64,000 nt of DNA from Ruminococcus_G sp050944435 (lineage in GTDB: Bacteria; Bacillota; Clostridia; Lachnospirales; Lachnospiraceae). Numbering within the stretch: the first letter of the stretch is position 1; each line of letters opens with the position of its first letter. The DNA is taken from positions 7,356 to 71,355 of the forward strand of contig JBMNRB010000015.1 in the NCBI GenBank assembly GCA_050944435.1. The letters run 5' to 3'. Shown here piece by piece: positions 1-8,483 of this stretch. The translations under genes were made by a program, and so were the position numbers. A model generated the notes under the pieces. It saw only the letters and a list, made by a program, of their open reading frames with translations. It ran no database searches and had not been told where the DNA came from.

Positions 1-33
1 ATATGGTATGCTTGCAAAAAGGATGTGATTAAA

Positions 34-909
34 ATGGATATTCGTGTACTGAAATACTTTTTAATGGCGGCCCGTGAGGAAAATATTACGAAAGCTGCAA
101 AACTGCTTCACCTCACACAGCCCACTCTTTCCCGCCAACTGATACAACTGGAACAGGAATTAGGCGTCAAACTGTTCCATCGCAGTAAACATCATATTGC
201 CTTAACGGAAGACGGCATGTTTCTTCGCCGCCGTGCGGAAGAAATCGTTTCTCTCTCTGAAAAAACGAAAGAAGATCTGCAGCACAAAAAAGAACATCTG
301 GCAGGAAAAATTTCTGTTGGCAGCGGTGAACTGAGAAGTTCCGTTTTTCTGGCTGATCTAATTTCTTCTTTTCAAAAAGAAAATCCCCTGGTTCAATTTG
401 AACTGTACAGCGGAAACTCTGATAATATTAAAGAGCGAATCGAACGGGGCCTGCTGGACCTTGGCCTGCTGCAGGAACCTGTTGATATTTCAAAATACAG
501 TTTCATCCGTACACCCGTTCATGAACAGTGGGGAGTTTTGATGCCGGAAGATTCCAAACTGGCAGCAAAAACTGTCATCACCCCAAAGGATCTGGCTGAT
601 GTTCCCCTAATCCTTCCTCAGAGAGAAATCCTTCAGAATGAACTTCTCAACTGGCTGGGTCCCTATGGAAAAGAACTGAATATTACCGCCACCGGCAATC
701 TGCTTTATAATCTGGCCGTCCTGGCCCGCAGGCGGGTGGGCCATGTCCTTACACTGAATCTGGACTGTGCCTATGACGGACTTTGCTTCGTTCCCCTTTC
801 TCCGCCCATGGAATCCGGTACCGTACTGGCCTGGAAAAAAAACCAGGTATTTTCCCCTGCCGCCGCCGGATTTATCGATCATTCCAAAAAATACATTTCC
901 AACTTCTGA
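34..909 (+). CDS. LysR-family transcriptional regulator
   Basis: DNA-binding regulator of the LysR family, 291 residues. The N-terminal winged helix-turn-helix is clear (ITKAAKLLHLTQPTLSRQL, about residues 14-35). It is followed by a periplasmic-binding-like effector domain starting near residue 88. ATG at 34 is preferred to the in-frame GTG at 25, because the AGGA at 20-23 is about ten bases from the ATG and would touch the GTG. The gene ends directly against the convergent larE with no gap. The effector is unknown. Control of the neighbouring lar genes is possible but not shown by the sequence. The promoter lies outside the window. Confidence 0.9.
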   Translation: MDIRVLKYFLMAAREENITKAAKLLHLTQPTLSRQLIQLEQELGVKLFHRSKHHIALTEDGMFLRRRAEEIVSLSEKTKEDLQHKKEHLAGKISVGSGELRSSVFLADLISSFQKENPLVQFELYSGNSDNIKERIERGLLDLGLLQEPVDISKYSFIRTPVHEQWGVLMPEDSKLAAKTVITPKDLADVPLILPQREILQNELLNWLGPYGKELNITATGNLLYNLAVLARRRVGHVLTLNLDCAYDGLCFVPLSPPMESGTVLAWKKNQVFSPAAAGFIDHSKKYISNF

Positions 910-1719
910 TTACTCATCCATGCTGCCGGAACGAAATCCTTCCATATCCAGGGTGATATACTTAAATCCTTCTTTTTTCAGCCTGCTGCAGATTTGCCCG
1001 TTTCGCTGCAGCAGCAGCGGAAAATCTGCCCGATCCACTTCCAGACGGACGATATCCCCATGGAGACGCAGCCTCACGTTGCGAAATCCCAGATTCTTGA
1101 TAAACCTTTCTCCTATATCAATTCTTTTCAGCAGTGCGGGATCGATCCGTGTCCCATAGGGAAGCCTGGTTGCCAGGCATGGGGCAGAAGGCCGGTCCGC
1201 TGCCGGTACTCCCAGTTCAGCCGCCAGAAGTCTGACTTCTCTTTTTGAAAATCCTGTTTCTCTTAAAGGGCTTCTGATCCCCAGTTCATCCACTGCCTTT
1301 ATCCCGGGACGATACTGCCCTTCGTCCTCCTGATTCGTCCCTTCCATCACCAGGGAAATCCCACGGCTTTTTGCAAAATCCAAGAGTTTTTCAAAAAGCA
1401 TCCGTTTGCATAGATAGCAGCGTTCAGGCGGATTATTCAAAATTTTCGGCTCATCCAGTTCATTTACAAAAATCACAAAATGCTCCGCTCCCATTTCTTT
1501 CGCAGATTTTTTTGCAAAAGTCAGATCTGCCGCCGGATGCAGCGCCGTTTCAAAGGTCACCGCTGTCACTTTTGTGTCGTGCTTTTCAGATGCGTCAACT
1601 GCCAGCTTTAATAAAAGACTGCTGTCCACTCCGCCGGAAAAAGCTACGCAGCAATCCTTCTCCGTCAGCTCTTCCATCAGCTGTTTAAGCTTTGCTTCCT
1701 TATTCGCCAAAAAGTTCAC
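910..1719 (-). CDS. larE: LarE, ATP-dependent sulfur transferase of nickel-pincer cofactor synthesis
   Basis: LarE adenylates the carboxylates of the pyridinium mononucleotide made by LarB and converts them to thiocarboxylates. The 269-residue protein has the PP-loop SGGVDSS (residues 28-34). It has three cysteines: C101 and C104 in RCYLCKR, and C181 in APCLATR. One-cysteine LarE proteins sacrifice that cysteine as sulfur donor. The CxxC plus distal Cys pattern matches the variants that bind a [4Fe-4S] cluster (family knowledge). The start is GTG at 1719, placed inside the end of larC (20-base overlap), which suggests translational coupling. It is the last gene of larB-larC-larE. Confidence 0.93.
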   Translation of the reverse strand: MNFLANKEAKLKQLMEELTEKDCCVAFSGGVDSSLLLKLAVDASEKHDTKVTAVTFETALHPAADLTFAKKSAKEMGAEHFVIFVNELDEPKILNNPPERCYLCKRMLFEKLLDFAKSRGISLVMEGTNQEDEGQYRPGIKAVDELGIRSPLRETGFSKREVRLLAAELGVPAADRPSAPCLATRLPYGTRIDPALLKRIDIGERFIKNLGFRNVRLRLHGDIVRLEVDRADFPLLLQRNGQICSRLKKEGFKYITLDMEGFRSGSMDE

Positions 1720-2875
1720 CGGCCTTTCTCAGCGCATCCTGGTATACCCGCCGAAAGCTTTCTCCTCTTACCTGCGCCGCCCTTTTCACATCTTCATACT
1801 CCGGATAAGCGTACACTCGGTGATTTTTGTAACAGACTTTAATGCCGATATCTCCATACTCTGTGGGAATCCTCTCCATTCGTCTTTCCAGTACACTCCG
1901 CCCGCATCGATACCTGCGGATACCAATGGTGGTTGATTCCTGAAAAATAAGATTCTCCGCCCGCTCCACTGTATCATCCCCGCAGATTACCTGGAGCAGA
2001 TAACCCGGCCGGTTTTTCTTCATATAAACCGGCCGAAAAGCCACATCTCTTACTCCCGCCCCAAAGAGCTGTTCCTGAAGGAATCCCAATTGTTCTCCTG
2101 TACAATCGTCCACATTACTCTCCAGCACCCAGACATCGGATTCTTTTTTTACCTCCCGCACCAACATGGCCCGAAGTATGTTGGCATGATCAAATTCTTT
2201 CTTTCCGGCGCCGATTCCCACCTTCACAATTTCCATCTCTTCCGGCAGTTCTCTTGTTCGCAGCGCCGCCGCGATGGCCGCTCCCGTGGGAGTAATCATC
2301 TCACCTTCCGTATCCGTCAGTGACACCGGAAGTCCCCAGGCAGATATCAGCTCTGTCACCGCGGGAACGGGAACCGTCATCCAGCCATGCTGACAGAGAA
2401 CGCTCCCCTGTCCTTCCCGCAGCGTACCGACTGCCGTCTCCCTGACGCCCAGACTGCAAACGCAGGCTGCCGTGCCGACGATATCGATAATTGAATCGAC
2501 GGCTCCCACCTCGTGAAAATGTACGTGATCGGCAGGTGCTCCATGTACTTTTCCTTCAGCCTGCGCCAGGATATGAAAAATTTTTACTGCCAATTCTTTC
2601 ACCGGCCGGTCCATGGCAGATCCCATAATCATATTCTGAATATCCTGATATGTTCGATGAGGCTGATGCTCCTCGTCCACTTTCACATCAAAAGTCATAC
2701 TGTCAATGCCTTTTTTCTTTGTCCTTCCAATCTGGATTTCATAATGATCCAATGAAAGTCTCTCCACCTGACCGCGCAGATATGCCTCGTCCGCTCCCAG
2801 ATCCAGCAAAGCTGCCACTGTCATATCTCCACTGATTCCTGAACTTCCTTCCAGATATAAAATATTTTCTGTCAT
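1700..2875 (-). CDS. larC: LarC, nickel insertion enzyme of nickel-pincer cofactor synthesis
   Basis: CTP-dependent cyclometallase that inserts nickel into the pyridinium-3,5-bisthiocarboxylate mononucleotide. The 391 residues open with LEGSSGISGDM and carry a His-rich segment (VHFHEVGAVDSI, near residue 118) and the later motif ESNVDDCTGEQ. In some lactobacilli LarC is made from two frames by a programmed shift. Here one uninterrupted frame covers both halves. The start is ATG at 2875, with GGAG five bases upstream lying in the end of larB. It is two bases downstream of larB and overlaps larE, so the three genes form one operon. Confidence 0.94.
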   Translation of the reverse strand: MTENILYLEGSSGISGDMTVAALLDLGADEAYLRGQVERLSLDHYEIQIGRTKKKGIDSMTFDVKVDEEHQPHRTYQDIQNMIMGSAMDRPVKELAVKIFHILAQAEGKVHGAPADHVHFHEVGAVDSIIDIVGTAACVCSLGVRETAVGTLREGQGSVLCQHGWMTVPVPAVTELISAWGLPVSLTDTEGEMITPTGAAIAAALRTRELPEEMEIVKVGIGAGKKEFDHANILRAMLVREVKKESDVWVLESNVDDCTGEQLGFLQEQLFGAGVRDVAFRPVYMKKNRPGYLLQVICGDDTVERAENLIFQESTTIGIRRYRCGRSVLERRMERIPTEYGDIGIKVCYKNHRVYAYPEYEDVKRAAQVRGESFRRVYQDALRKAGELFGE

Positions 2876-2877
2876 GC

Positions 2878-3633
2878 TTACTCCTTATTCTCCGGTTCTG
2901 CCATCCGGTTCATCTGAGCCGCCAGATATCCCGCGCCGAACCCGTTATCAATATTGACCACTGCCACGCCTTCGGCACAGGAATTCAGCATGGTCAGAAG
3001 TGGCGCTATTCCGCCGAAGCTTGCTCCGTATCCCACCGATGTTGGCACTGCCACCACGGGATGTTCCACCAGGCCCGCCACCACACCGGGCAATGCACCT
3101 TCCATTCCCGCCACCGCAATCACACAGTTGGCTTTTCGTATCTCCTCCATCTTTGACAGAAGGCGGTGAATACCAGCCACCCCCACATCATAAATTCTTA
3201 CTACCCGGCATCCAAAATACTCTGCCGTCACAGCTGCTTCCTCCGCCACAGCCAGATCCGAGGTGCCTCCAGTCAAAACTGCCACGCAGCCATGTCTTAC
3301 CGGTTTTTTAAATTCCAGCCGTAATACTCTGGCATCTTCCTGATAAATCAAACCAGGGAATTCATCTTTCATTGCATCGTACTGCTGCCGGCTGGCTCTT
3401 GTTCCCATCAGATTTTCCCGTCTGTCGTAAAATCTTCGGTAAATATCCTTCAGCTGATCCACCGTCTTGCCTGCACAGTAGATCACTTCGCCAAAACCGG
3501 TTCTCAAACTTCTATGATGATCAATCTTGGCGCATCCAATATCCTCATAGGGAAGTTTCACCAGCTCTTTTTCTGCTTCTGCAATGGACATCGTCCCATC
3601 TTTTACTTTTTCCAATAATGTATGTATCTCCAT
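2878..3633 (-). CDS. larB: LarB, NaAD carboxylase/hydrolase of nickel-pincer cofactor synthesis
   Basis: LarB carboxylates nicotinic acid adenine dinucleotide and hydrolyses it to the biscarboxylated mononucleotide, the first step of nickel-pincer nucleotide synthesis. The C-terminal two thirds is a PurE/AIR-carboxylase-like domain (TGGTSDLAVAEEAA, AGMEGALPGVVAGL, PTSVGYGASFGG). The frame is open for 50 codons further upstream. ATG at 3633 is chosen because AAGGTG sits just before it and the resulting 251 residues match the family length. It is the first gene of the lar operon, with a promoter at 3659-3688. Confidence 0.94.
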   Translation of the reverse strand: MEIHTLLEKVKDGTMSIAEAEKELVKLPYEDIGCAKIDHHRSLRTGFGEVIYCAGKTVDQLKDIYRRFYDRRENLMGTRASRQQYDAMKDEFPGLIYQEDARVLRLEFKKPVRHGCVAVLTGGTSDLAVAEEAAVTAEYFGCRVVRIYDVGVAGIHRLLSKMEEIRKANCVIAVAGMEGALPGVVAGLVEHPVVAVPTSVGYGASFGGIAPLLTMLNSCAEGVAVVNIDNGFGAGYLAAQMNRMAEPENKE

Positions 3634-3658
3634 CCATTCACCTTCTTTTTCTTTCGCT

Positions 3659-3688
3659 ATTATATCATCTATGGTACAATATTGTAAA
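3659..3688 (-). promoter_or_regulatory. Probable larBCE promoter
   Basis: On the minus strand TTTACA and TATAAT are 18 bases apart, 26 bases before the larB start codon. A perfect 12-base palindrome, TACAATATTGTA (3675-3686), overlaps the -35 box and could be an operator. The site lies in the 97-base gap between larB and the divergent DUF362 gene. Confidence 0.6.
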
Positions 3689-3730
3689 CTTCTATGCCCA
3701 GAGGCATACAGATTCACCAAGGAGGTATTT

Positions 3731-4837
3731 ATGAATCCATCAAAAGTATATTTTACCAACCTGAGAACCACTATGAAATCCAACCGGCAGCAGAAACTGG
3801 CAAAACTGATTAAAGCCGCCGGTATTGACCAGATTTATTTTGAAAAGCGATACGCTGCAATCAAAATGCATTTCGGAGAACCCGGCAACCTTGCCTATCT
3901 TCGTCCCAATTATGCCAAAACAGTAGTGGATATTGTACGTGAACTGGGCGGACGCCCTTTCTTAACTGACTGCAATACCCTGTACGTAGGAGGCCGGAAA
4001 AATGCGCTGGATCACCTGAACAGCGCCTATGAGAATGGTTTTACCCCCTTTTCCACCGGATGTCATGTTATTATCGCAGACGGCCTGAAAGGAACCGACG
4101 AGGCTCTGGTTCCGGTGAAAGGCGGAGAATATATAAAGGAAGCTAAAATTGGACAGGCCATCATGGATGCCGATGTCTTTATCTCCCTCAACCATTTTAA
4201 AGGCCACGAATTTACCGGTTTTGGAGGCGCCTTGAAGAATATCGGCATGGGCTGCGGTTCCCGGGCAGGAAAAATGGAAATGCACAACGCGGGAAAACCC
4301 TTTGTCAAGGAGCGCAAGTGCGTAGGCTGCGGCCTGTGTACAAAAAACTGCGCCCATGAAGCCATCACCATCACCGACAAAAAGGCTTCCATTGATCATC
4401 AAAAATGTGTGGGCTGCGGACGCTGCATCGGCGCCTGTCCTCAAGATGCCATCCGGGAAGCTTCCGATGAATCCAACGACATCCTGAACAAGAAGATCGC
4501 AGAATATTCCAAAGCGGTACTGGATGGAAGACCCCATTTTCACATCAGTCTGGTGATCGATGTATCACCTTTCTGCGACTGTCATCCGGACAATGATCTT
4601 CCCATCATCCCCGATGTGGGCATGTTTGCCTCTTTTGATCCGGTGGCTCTGGATGTGGCCTGTGCTGACGCGGTAAACCGCCAGCCCATGGTGCAGGGAA
4701 GTATGTTATCTGAAGTAGATCACACCGGCCATGATCATTTCAGCGCCATCAGTCCCGAAACCAACTGGATGGTCTGCATCGACCACGCTGTCAAGCTGGG
4801 GCTGGGAAGCAAGGAGTACGAATTAATCGAAGTCTGA
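3731..4837 (+). CDS. DUF362 protein with two [4Fe-4S] ferredoxin motifs
   Basis: 368 residues. The DUF362 fold surrounds a bacterial ferredoxin insert at about residues 197-240, with two cluster motifs, CVGCGLCTKNC and CVGCGRCIGACP. This predicts an eight-iron electron carrier or redox enzyme in the cytoplasm; the substrate of this family is not known. The start is ATG at 3731 with a strong AGGAGG at 3720-3725. The frame is open further upstream but has no ribosome site there. It is divergent from larB and ends four bases from the convergent MATE gene. A role in cofactor assembly or nickel-enzyme maturation is only a guess from position. Confidence 0.88.
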   Translation: MNPSKVYFTNLRTTMKSNRQQKLAKLIKAAGIDQIYFEKRYAAIKMHFGEPGNLAYLRPNYAKTVVDIVRELGGRPFLTDCNTLYVGGRKNALDHLNSAYENGFTPFSTGCHVIIADGLKGTDEALVPVKGGEYIKEAKIGQAIMDADVFISLNHFKGHEFTGFGGALKNIGMGCGSRAGKMEMHNAGKPFVKERKCVGCGLCTKNCAHEAITITDKKASIDHQKCVGCGRCIGACPQDAIREASDESNDILNKKIAEYSKAVLDGRPHFHISLVIDVSPFCDCHPDNDLPIIPDVGMFASFDPVALDVACADAVNRQPMVQGSMLSEVDHTGHDHFSAISPETNWMVCIDHAVKLGLGSKEYELIEV

Positions 4838-4841
4838 CGCT

Positions 4842-6188
4842 TCACCGTCCGTCCTGCCTTGTCTCTTTCGTACTTTTCCGGTAAATGAACCAGGCCGCTG
4901 CCGCAGTCAGGAGTTCCGCCGCCCAAAAGGCGTGCCATACTCCTGCTGCGCCCAGAAAGCGGCTCAGCAAAAAAGCCGCTGGGATGATAACAACTGTGTA
5001 CCGCAGCAAAGATATCAGGAAAGAGGGAAGGCCTTTTCCCAAACCTTCCAGCGCACCGGCAGAAACCACAGAAACTGCCGAAGGTATAAATCCGATACAG
5101 ATAATTCTCAGCGCCTGTCCCCCCACTTCTCTCGTCTGCCCGTTTTCCGTAAACAATCCCATCAGAAAACCCGGGATCACCAGACATAGGATCGTTCCCA
5201 CTGCCATAATCAAAACAATGCAGCTCAAGGTTGTTCGATATATTTTATTTACTCTCTGATATTCCCCCGCTCCATAATTATAGGCAATCAGGGGCCGCAT
5301 TCCCTGCACCAGTCCGTTCGCCGTCTGATACAGCAAAGACTGCAGTTTATAATATACGCCCAGCACCAGAACATAAAGCTGAGAAAATGGCGCCAGTATG
5401 CCGTTCAATGCGGAGATCAGCAGAGAGGGCAGCGCCATATTCAAGGTGGCGGCAACACCGACAGAATACATATCCCGGCAAATTCTCCTATCAGGTTTCA
5501 AATATCGGCCGGATATCTTCACATTGACAGGCCGGAAGCGATACACCAGCAGATAGGCAATCAGCGTGGCCACCTGACCGGTTCCCGTAGCCCAGGCCGC
5601 CCCCTGAATTCCAAGCTTTGGAAAGGGACCGATCCCAAAGATCATCAGCGGATCCAAGATAATATTAAGTATACATCCCAGCAGCATACACAGCATGGAA
5701 ACAGTCATTCTCCCCACTGCCTGGAATAACTTTTCAAAGGAAAGGCACAGAGAAATTACGGTAGCATAGCAGAAAATAATGGTTGAATACTGCAGCCCGT
5801 ATTGAATAATGGTCGGATTTTCCGTAAACATGGCCAGAAACCGCGGCATGATAAGAATACAGATAATATTCAGCACAATGCCATGAAGGAAGTTGAGCGC
5901 TGTTCCCTGGGTAGCGGCCATATTGGCTTTTTCATTTTCCTTTGCTCCCAGCATTCGGGCAATCACCGCGTTCACACCCACAGAGAAGCCAATACAGATA
6001 GCATTGACCAAATTTTGAATCGGAAATACTAAAGACAGCGCGGTCATTGCATCCTCATTAATCTGGGCAACAAAAATACTGTCTACGATATTATAAAGAG
6101 AATTCACCAGCATGGATATCACCATGGGGATTCCCATCGTCATCAAAAGAGGCAGCACCGGCCTCTCTTTCATATATGTCTGATCCAT
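4842..6188 (-). CDS. MATE-family multidrug/metabolite exporter
   Basis: Integral membrane antiporter of the MATE family, 448 residues with about twelve hydrophobic segments in two repeated halves. The N-terminal sequence PMVISMLVNSLYNIVDSIF is typical. These proteins export drugs or metabolites against Na+ or H+; the substrate here is unknown. ATG at 6188 is chosen over one eight codons upstream because AAAGGAG lies six bases before it. It follows ilvA on the same strand with a probable terminator in between. Confidence 0.92.
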   Translation of the reverse strand: MDQTYMKERPVLPLLMTMGIPMVISMLVNSLYNIVDSIFVAQINEDAMTALSLVFPIQNLVNAICIGFSVGVNAVIARMLGAKENEKANMAATQGTALNFLHGIVLNIICILIMPRFLAMFTENPTIIQYGLQYSTIIFCYATVISLCLSFEKLFQAVGRMTVSMLCMLLGCILNIILDPLMIFGIGPFPKLGIQGAAWATGTGQVATLIAYLLVYRFRPVNVKISGRYLKPDRRICRDMYSVGVAATLNMALPSLLISALNGILAPFSQLYVLVLGVYYKLQSLLYQTANGLVQGMRPLIAYNYGAGEYQRVNKIYRTTLSCIVLIMAVGTILCLVIPGFLMGLFTENGQTREVGGQALRIICIGFIPSAVSVVSAGALEGLGKGLPSFLISLLRYTVVIIPAAFLLSRFLGAAGVWHAFWAAELLTAAAAWFIYRKSTKETRQDGR

Positions 6189-6220
6189 TTTTTCTCCTTT
6201 TGGTATTTCCATATTTTCTC

Positions 6221-6279
6221 AAAAAGACGGCGCTGCAAAACAAGGTCATCCAATTTTGTTTCACAACGCCTTCCCGTCA
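6221..6279 (-). terminator. Possible terminator after ilvA
   Basis: Minus-strand hairpin with an interrupted stem (GGCG/CGCC, GAC/GTC and inner AAACAA/TTGTTT) followed by TTTTT, just after the ilvA stop codon. The bulged stem makes this less certain than the other terminators in the window. Confidence 0.5.
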
Positions 6280-6283
6280 TCAA

Positions 6284-7495
6284 TTACAGATTCGCACGAA
6301 CCAGCCGCGGTTTATAACCTTTTTCCTCCAGTGCCTTGACGATACTGTTCTTATGGGCCGTACCAAAAGCCTCTAACGTGATTTTCAGTTCCACGGCGGC
6401 ATTCCGGTTAATACTGAAGAACTGGTTATGATCCAGCTTTATCACATTTCCCTGCTGCTGTGCAATGATCTGGGATACTCTGACCAGCTCTCCTGGTTTG
6501 TCCGGCAGCAGAACCGATATGGTAAAGATTCTGTCTCTTTGAATCAGACCGTTTTGAACTACAGAGGACATGGTAATCACATCCATATTCCCTCCGCTGA
6601 GAATACATACCACTTTTTTATTTTTAACATTCAGATGTTTCATGGCTGCCACCGTCAGCAGACCGGAGTTTTCCACAATCATCTTATGATTTTCCACCAT
6701 ATCGAGGAATGCAACGATCAGCTCCTCGTCTTCCACCGTCAGAATATCGTCGATATACTTCTGGATATAAGGAAAAATCACTTCGCCCGGAGTTTTCACC
6801 GCCGTACCGTCTGCAATGGTACCCACCTTCGGCAGAGTGGTTACCTTCCCATTTTTCAGGGAGGCTTTCATACAGCTGGCCCCAGCGGGTTCCACTCCCA
6901 CCACTTTGATATTGGGATTGAGCATCTTGGACAGCGTAGCCACTCCTGTCGCCAGTCCGCCGCCTCCGATAGGCACCAAAATATAATCTACCAGAGGAAG
7001 TTCTTTTACGATTTCCATAGCAATGGTTCCCTGTCCCGTAGCCACTGCCGGATCGTCAAAGGGATGGATAAACGTATATCCGTTTTCTTCCGCCAGTTCA
7101 TAGGCTTTTTCGCATGCTTCATCGTAGACATCTCCATAAAGCACCACTTCCGCCCCGTAGCTCTTTGTTCGATCCACTTTGATCAATGGTGTGGTAGTCG
7201 GCATGACAATAACCGCTTTTACACCGAATTTTTTGGCCGCATAGGCGACGCCCTGAGCATGATTTCCGGCAGAAGCCGTAATCAGTCCCTTCTTTCTCTC
7301 TTCCTCTGATAAAGTACTGATTTTATAGTAGGCGCCGCGGATTTTATAAGCCCCTGTCACCTGCATATTCTCCGGCTTCAGGTATACCTTATTTCCCGTG
7401 GCCCCGCTCAGATAGTCACTGTAAACCAGCTTTGTTTCCTGGGTCACCTGTTTTACAATTTCTGAAGCCTCTTCAAATTTATCCAGCGTCAACAT
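6284..7495 (-). CDS. ilvA: Threonine ammonia-lyase
   Basis: PLP enzyme deaminating threonine to 2-oxobutanoate, the entry to isoleucine synthesis or to threonine fermentation. The 403 residues have the PLP lysine in TGAYKIRGA (near residue 50), the SAGNHAQGVA motif, the glycine-rich phosphate loop PIGGGGLATG, and one C-terminal ACT domain (about 325-403). This single-ACT layout is the short form shared by many Firmicutes, and sequence alone does not separate biosynthetic from catabolic use. ATG at 7495 with GGGAG upstream is preferred to one twelve codons earlier. It lies 32 bases after ftsY. Confidence 0.92.
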   Translation of the reverse strand: MLTLDKFEEASEIVKQVTQETKLVYSDYLSGATGNKVYLKPENMQVTGAYKIRGAYYKISTLSEEERKKGLITASAGNHAQGVAYAAKKFGVKAVIVMPTTTPLIKVDRTKSYGAEVVLYGDVYDEACEKAYELAEENGYTFIHPFDDPAVATGQGTIAMEIVKELPLVDYILVPIGGGGLATGVATLSKMLNPNIKVVGVEPAGASCMKASLKNGKVTTLPKVGTIADGTAVKTPGEVIFPYIQKYIDDILTVEDEELIVAFLDMVENHKMIVENSGLLTVAAMKHLNVKNKKVVCILSGGNMDVITMSSVVQNGLIQRDRIFTISVLLPDKPGELVRVSQIIAQQQGNVIKLDHNQFFSINRNAAVELKITLEAFGTAHKNSIVKALEEKGYKPRLVRANL

Positions 7496-7527
7496 CTTCT
7501 CATCTCCCGTATTACTCTTTTTATTTC

Positions 7528-8469
7528 TCAATAAGATTCCCGGTTATTATGAAACAGTGCATTAACAAATTCCACCGGATCGAATTTCTGAAGATCATCG
7601 ATGGTTTCTCCCACACCGATATATTTCACCGGTATATCCAGTTCAGACTGAATGGCAACGGCAATTCCGCCCTTGGCCGTGCCGTCCAGCTTCGTAAGAA
7701 TGATGCCGGTTACATTGGCCACCTCGGCAAACTGACGTGCCTGCACCAGCGCATTTTGTCCCGTTGTTCCATCCAGTACCACCAGCGTTTCCAAATAGGC
7801 TTCCGGGTATTCCCTCTCCAGTATCCGGTATATCTTTTTCAGTTCTTCCATCAGGTTCTTTTTGTTATGAAGTCTTCCCGCTGTATCGCAGAGAAGAATA
7901 TCCGCCTTTCTGGCCTTGGCTGCCTGAACGGCATCATAAACCACTGCCGCCGGATCTGCACCTTCCTGGCCGCCAATGATTTCCACACCCGCCCTATGGG
8001 CCCACTGGGTCAGCTGCTCGCCGGCCGCTGCCCGGAAAGTATCCGCCGCTGCCAGGATGACTTTCTTTCCCTGATCTTTCAGCTTCCCTGCCAGTTTTCC
8101 AACGGAGGTGGTTTTTCCCACACCGTTTACACCGATCACCAGCACAACAGATTTTCTGTTTTCAAACTCATAAGCCGTCTCGCCCACATCCATCTGTTTG
8201 ATGATGCTGTCGATCAGCAGTTGTTTACACTCGGAAGGTTCCTTGATCTTCTGCTCCTTTACCTGCTCTTTCAGATTCTCAATAATGGCATTGGTGGTAT
8301 TGATCCCAATATCTCCCATCACAAGAATTTCTTCAATTTCTTCATAAAAATCATCGTCAATGCTGGAAAAGCCGCTGAAGATCGAATCAATCCCCGCCAC
8401 AATATTATCTCTGGTTTTGGACAGTCCACTCACCAGCCGTTTAAAAAAACCCTGTTTTTCTCCTGCCAT
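7528..8469 (-). CDS. ftsY: FtsY, signal recognition particle receptor GTPase
   Basis: Membrane-associated GTPase that receives ribosome-SRP complexes and hands them to the Sec channel. The 313 residues have a short N domain followed by the G domain: GVNGVGKTTSVGKLA (P loop, near residue 113), AADTFRAAAGEQL, DTAGR and TKLDGTAKGG. The acidic A domain of proteobacterial FtsY is absent, as is usual in Firmicutes. It sits 14 bases after smc in the conserved order rnc-smc-ftsY, with its own ribosome site (GAGAGGG). Confidence 0.97.
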   Translation of the reverse strand: MAGEKQGFFKRLVSGLSKTRDNIVAGIDSIFSGFSSIDDDFYEEIEEILVMGDIGINTTNAIIENLKEQVKEQKIKEPSECKQLLIDSIIKQMDVGETAYEFENRKSVVLVIGVNGVGKTTSVGKLAGKLKDQGKKVILAAADTFRAAAGEQLTQWAHRAGVEIIGGQEGADPAAVVYDAVQAAKARKADILLCDTAGRLHNKKNLMEELKKIYRILEREYPEAYLETLVVLDGTTGQNALVQARQFAEVANVTGIILTKLDGTAKGGIAVAIQSELDIPVKYIGVGETIDDLQKFDPVEFVNALFHNNRESY

Positions 8470-8483
8470 TTTTCATTCCCTCT

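Noticed and set aside
3634..3783. A 50-codon N-terminal extension of LarB
   Set aside because: No ribosome site, it covers the larB promoter, and the family starts at the ATG at 3633.
6428..7309. A 293-codon open frame opposite ilvA
   Set aside because: It lies wholly antisense to a clear threonine ammonia-lyase, has no recognisable domain or ribosome site, and its composition (rich in His, Ser, Arg) is typical of a shadow frame.
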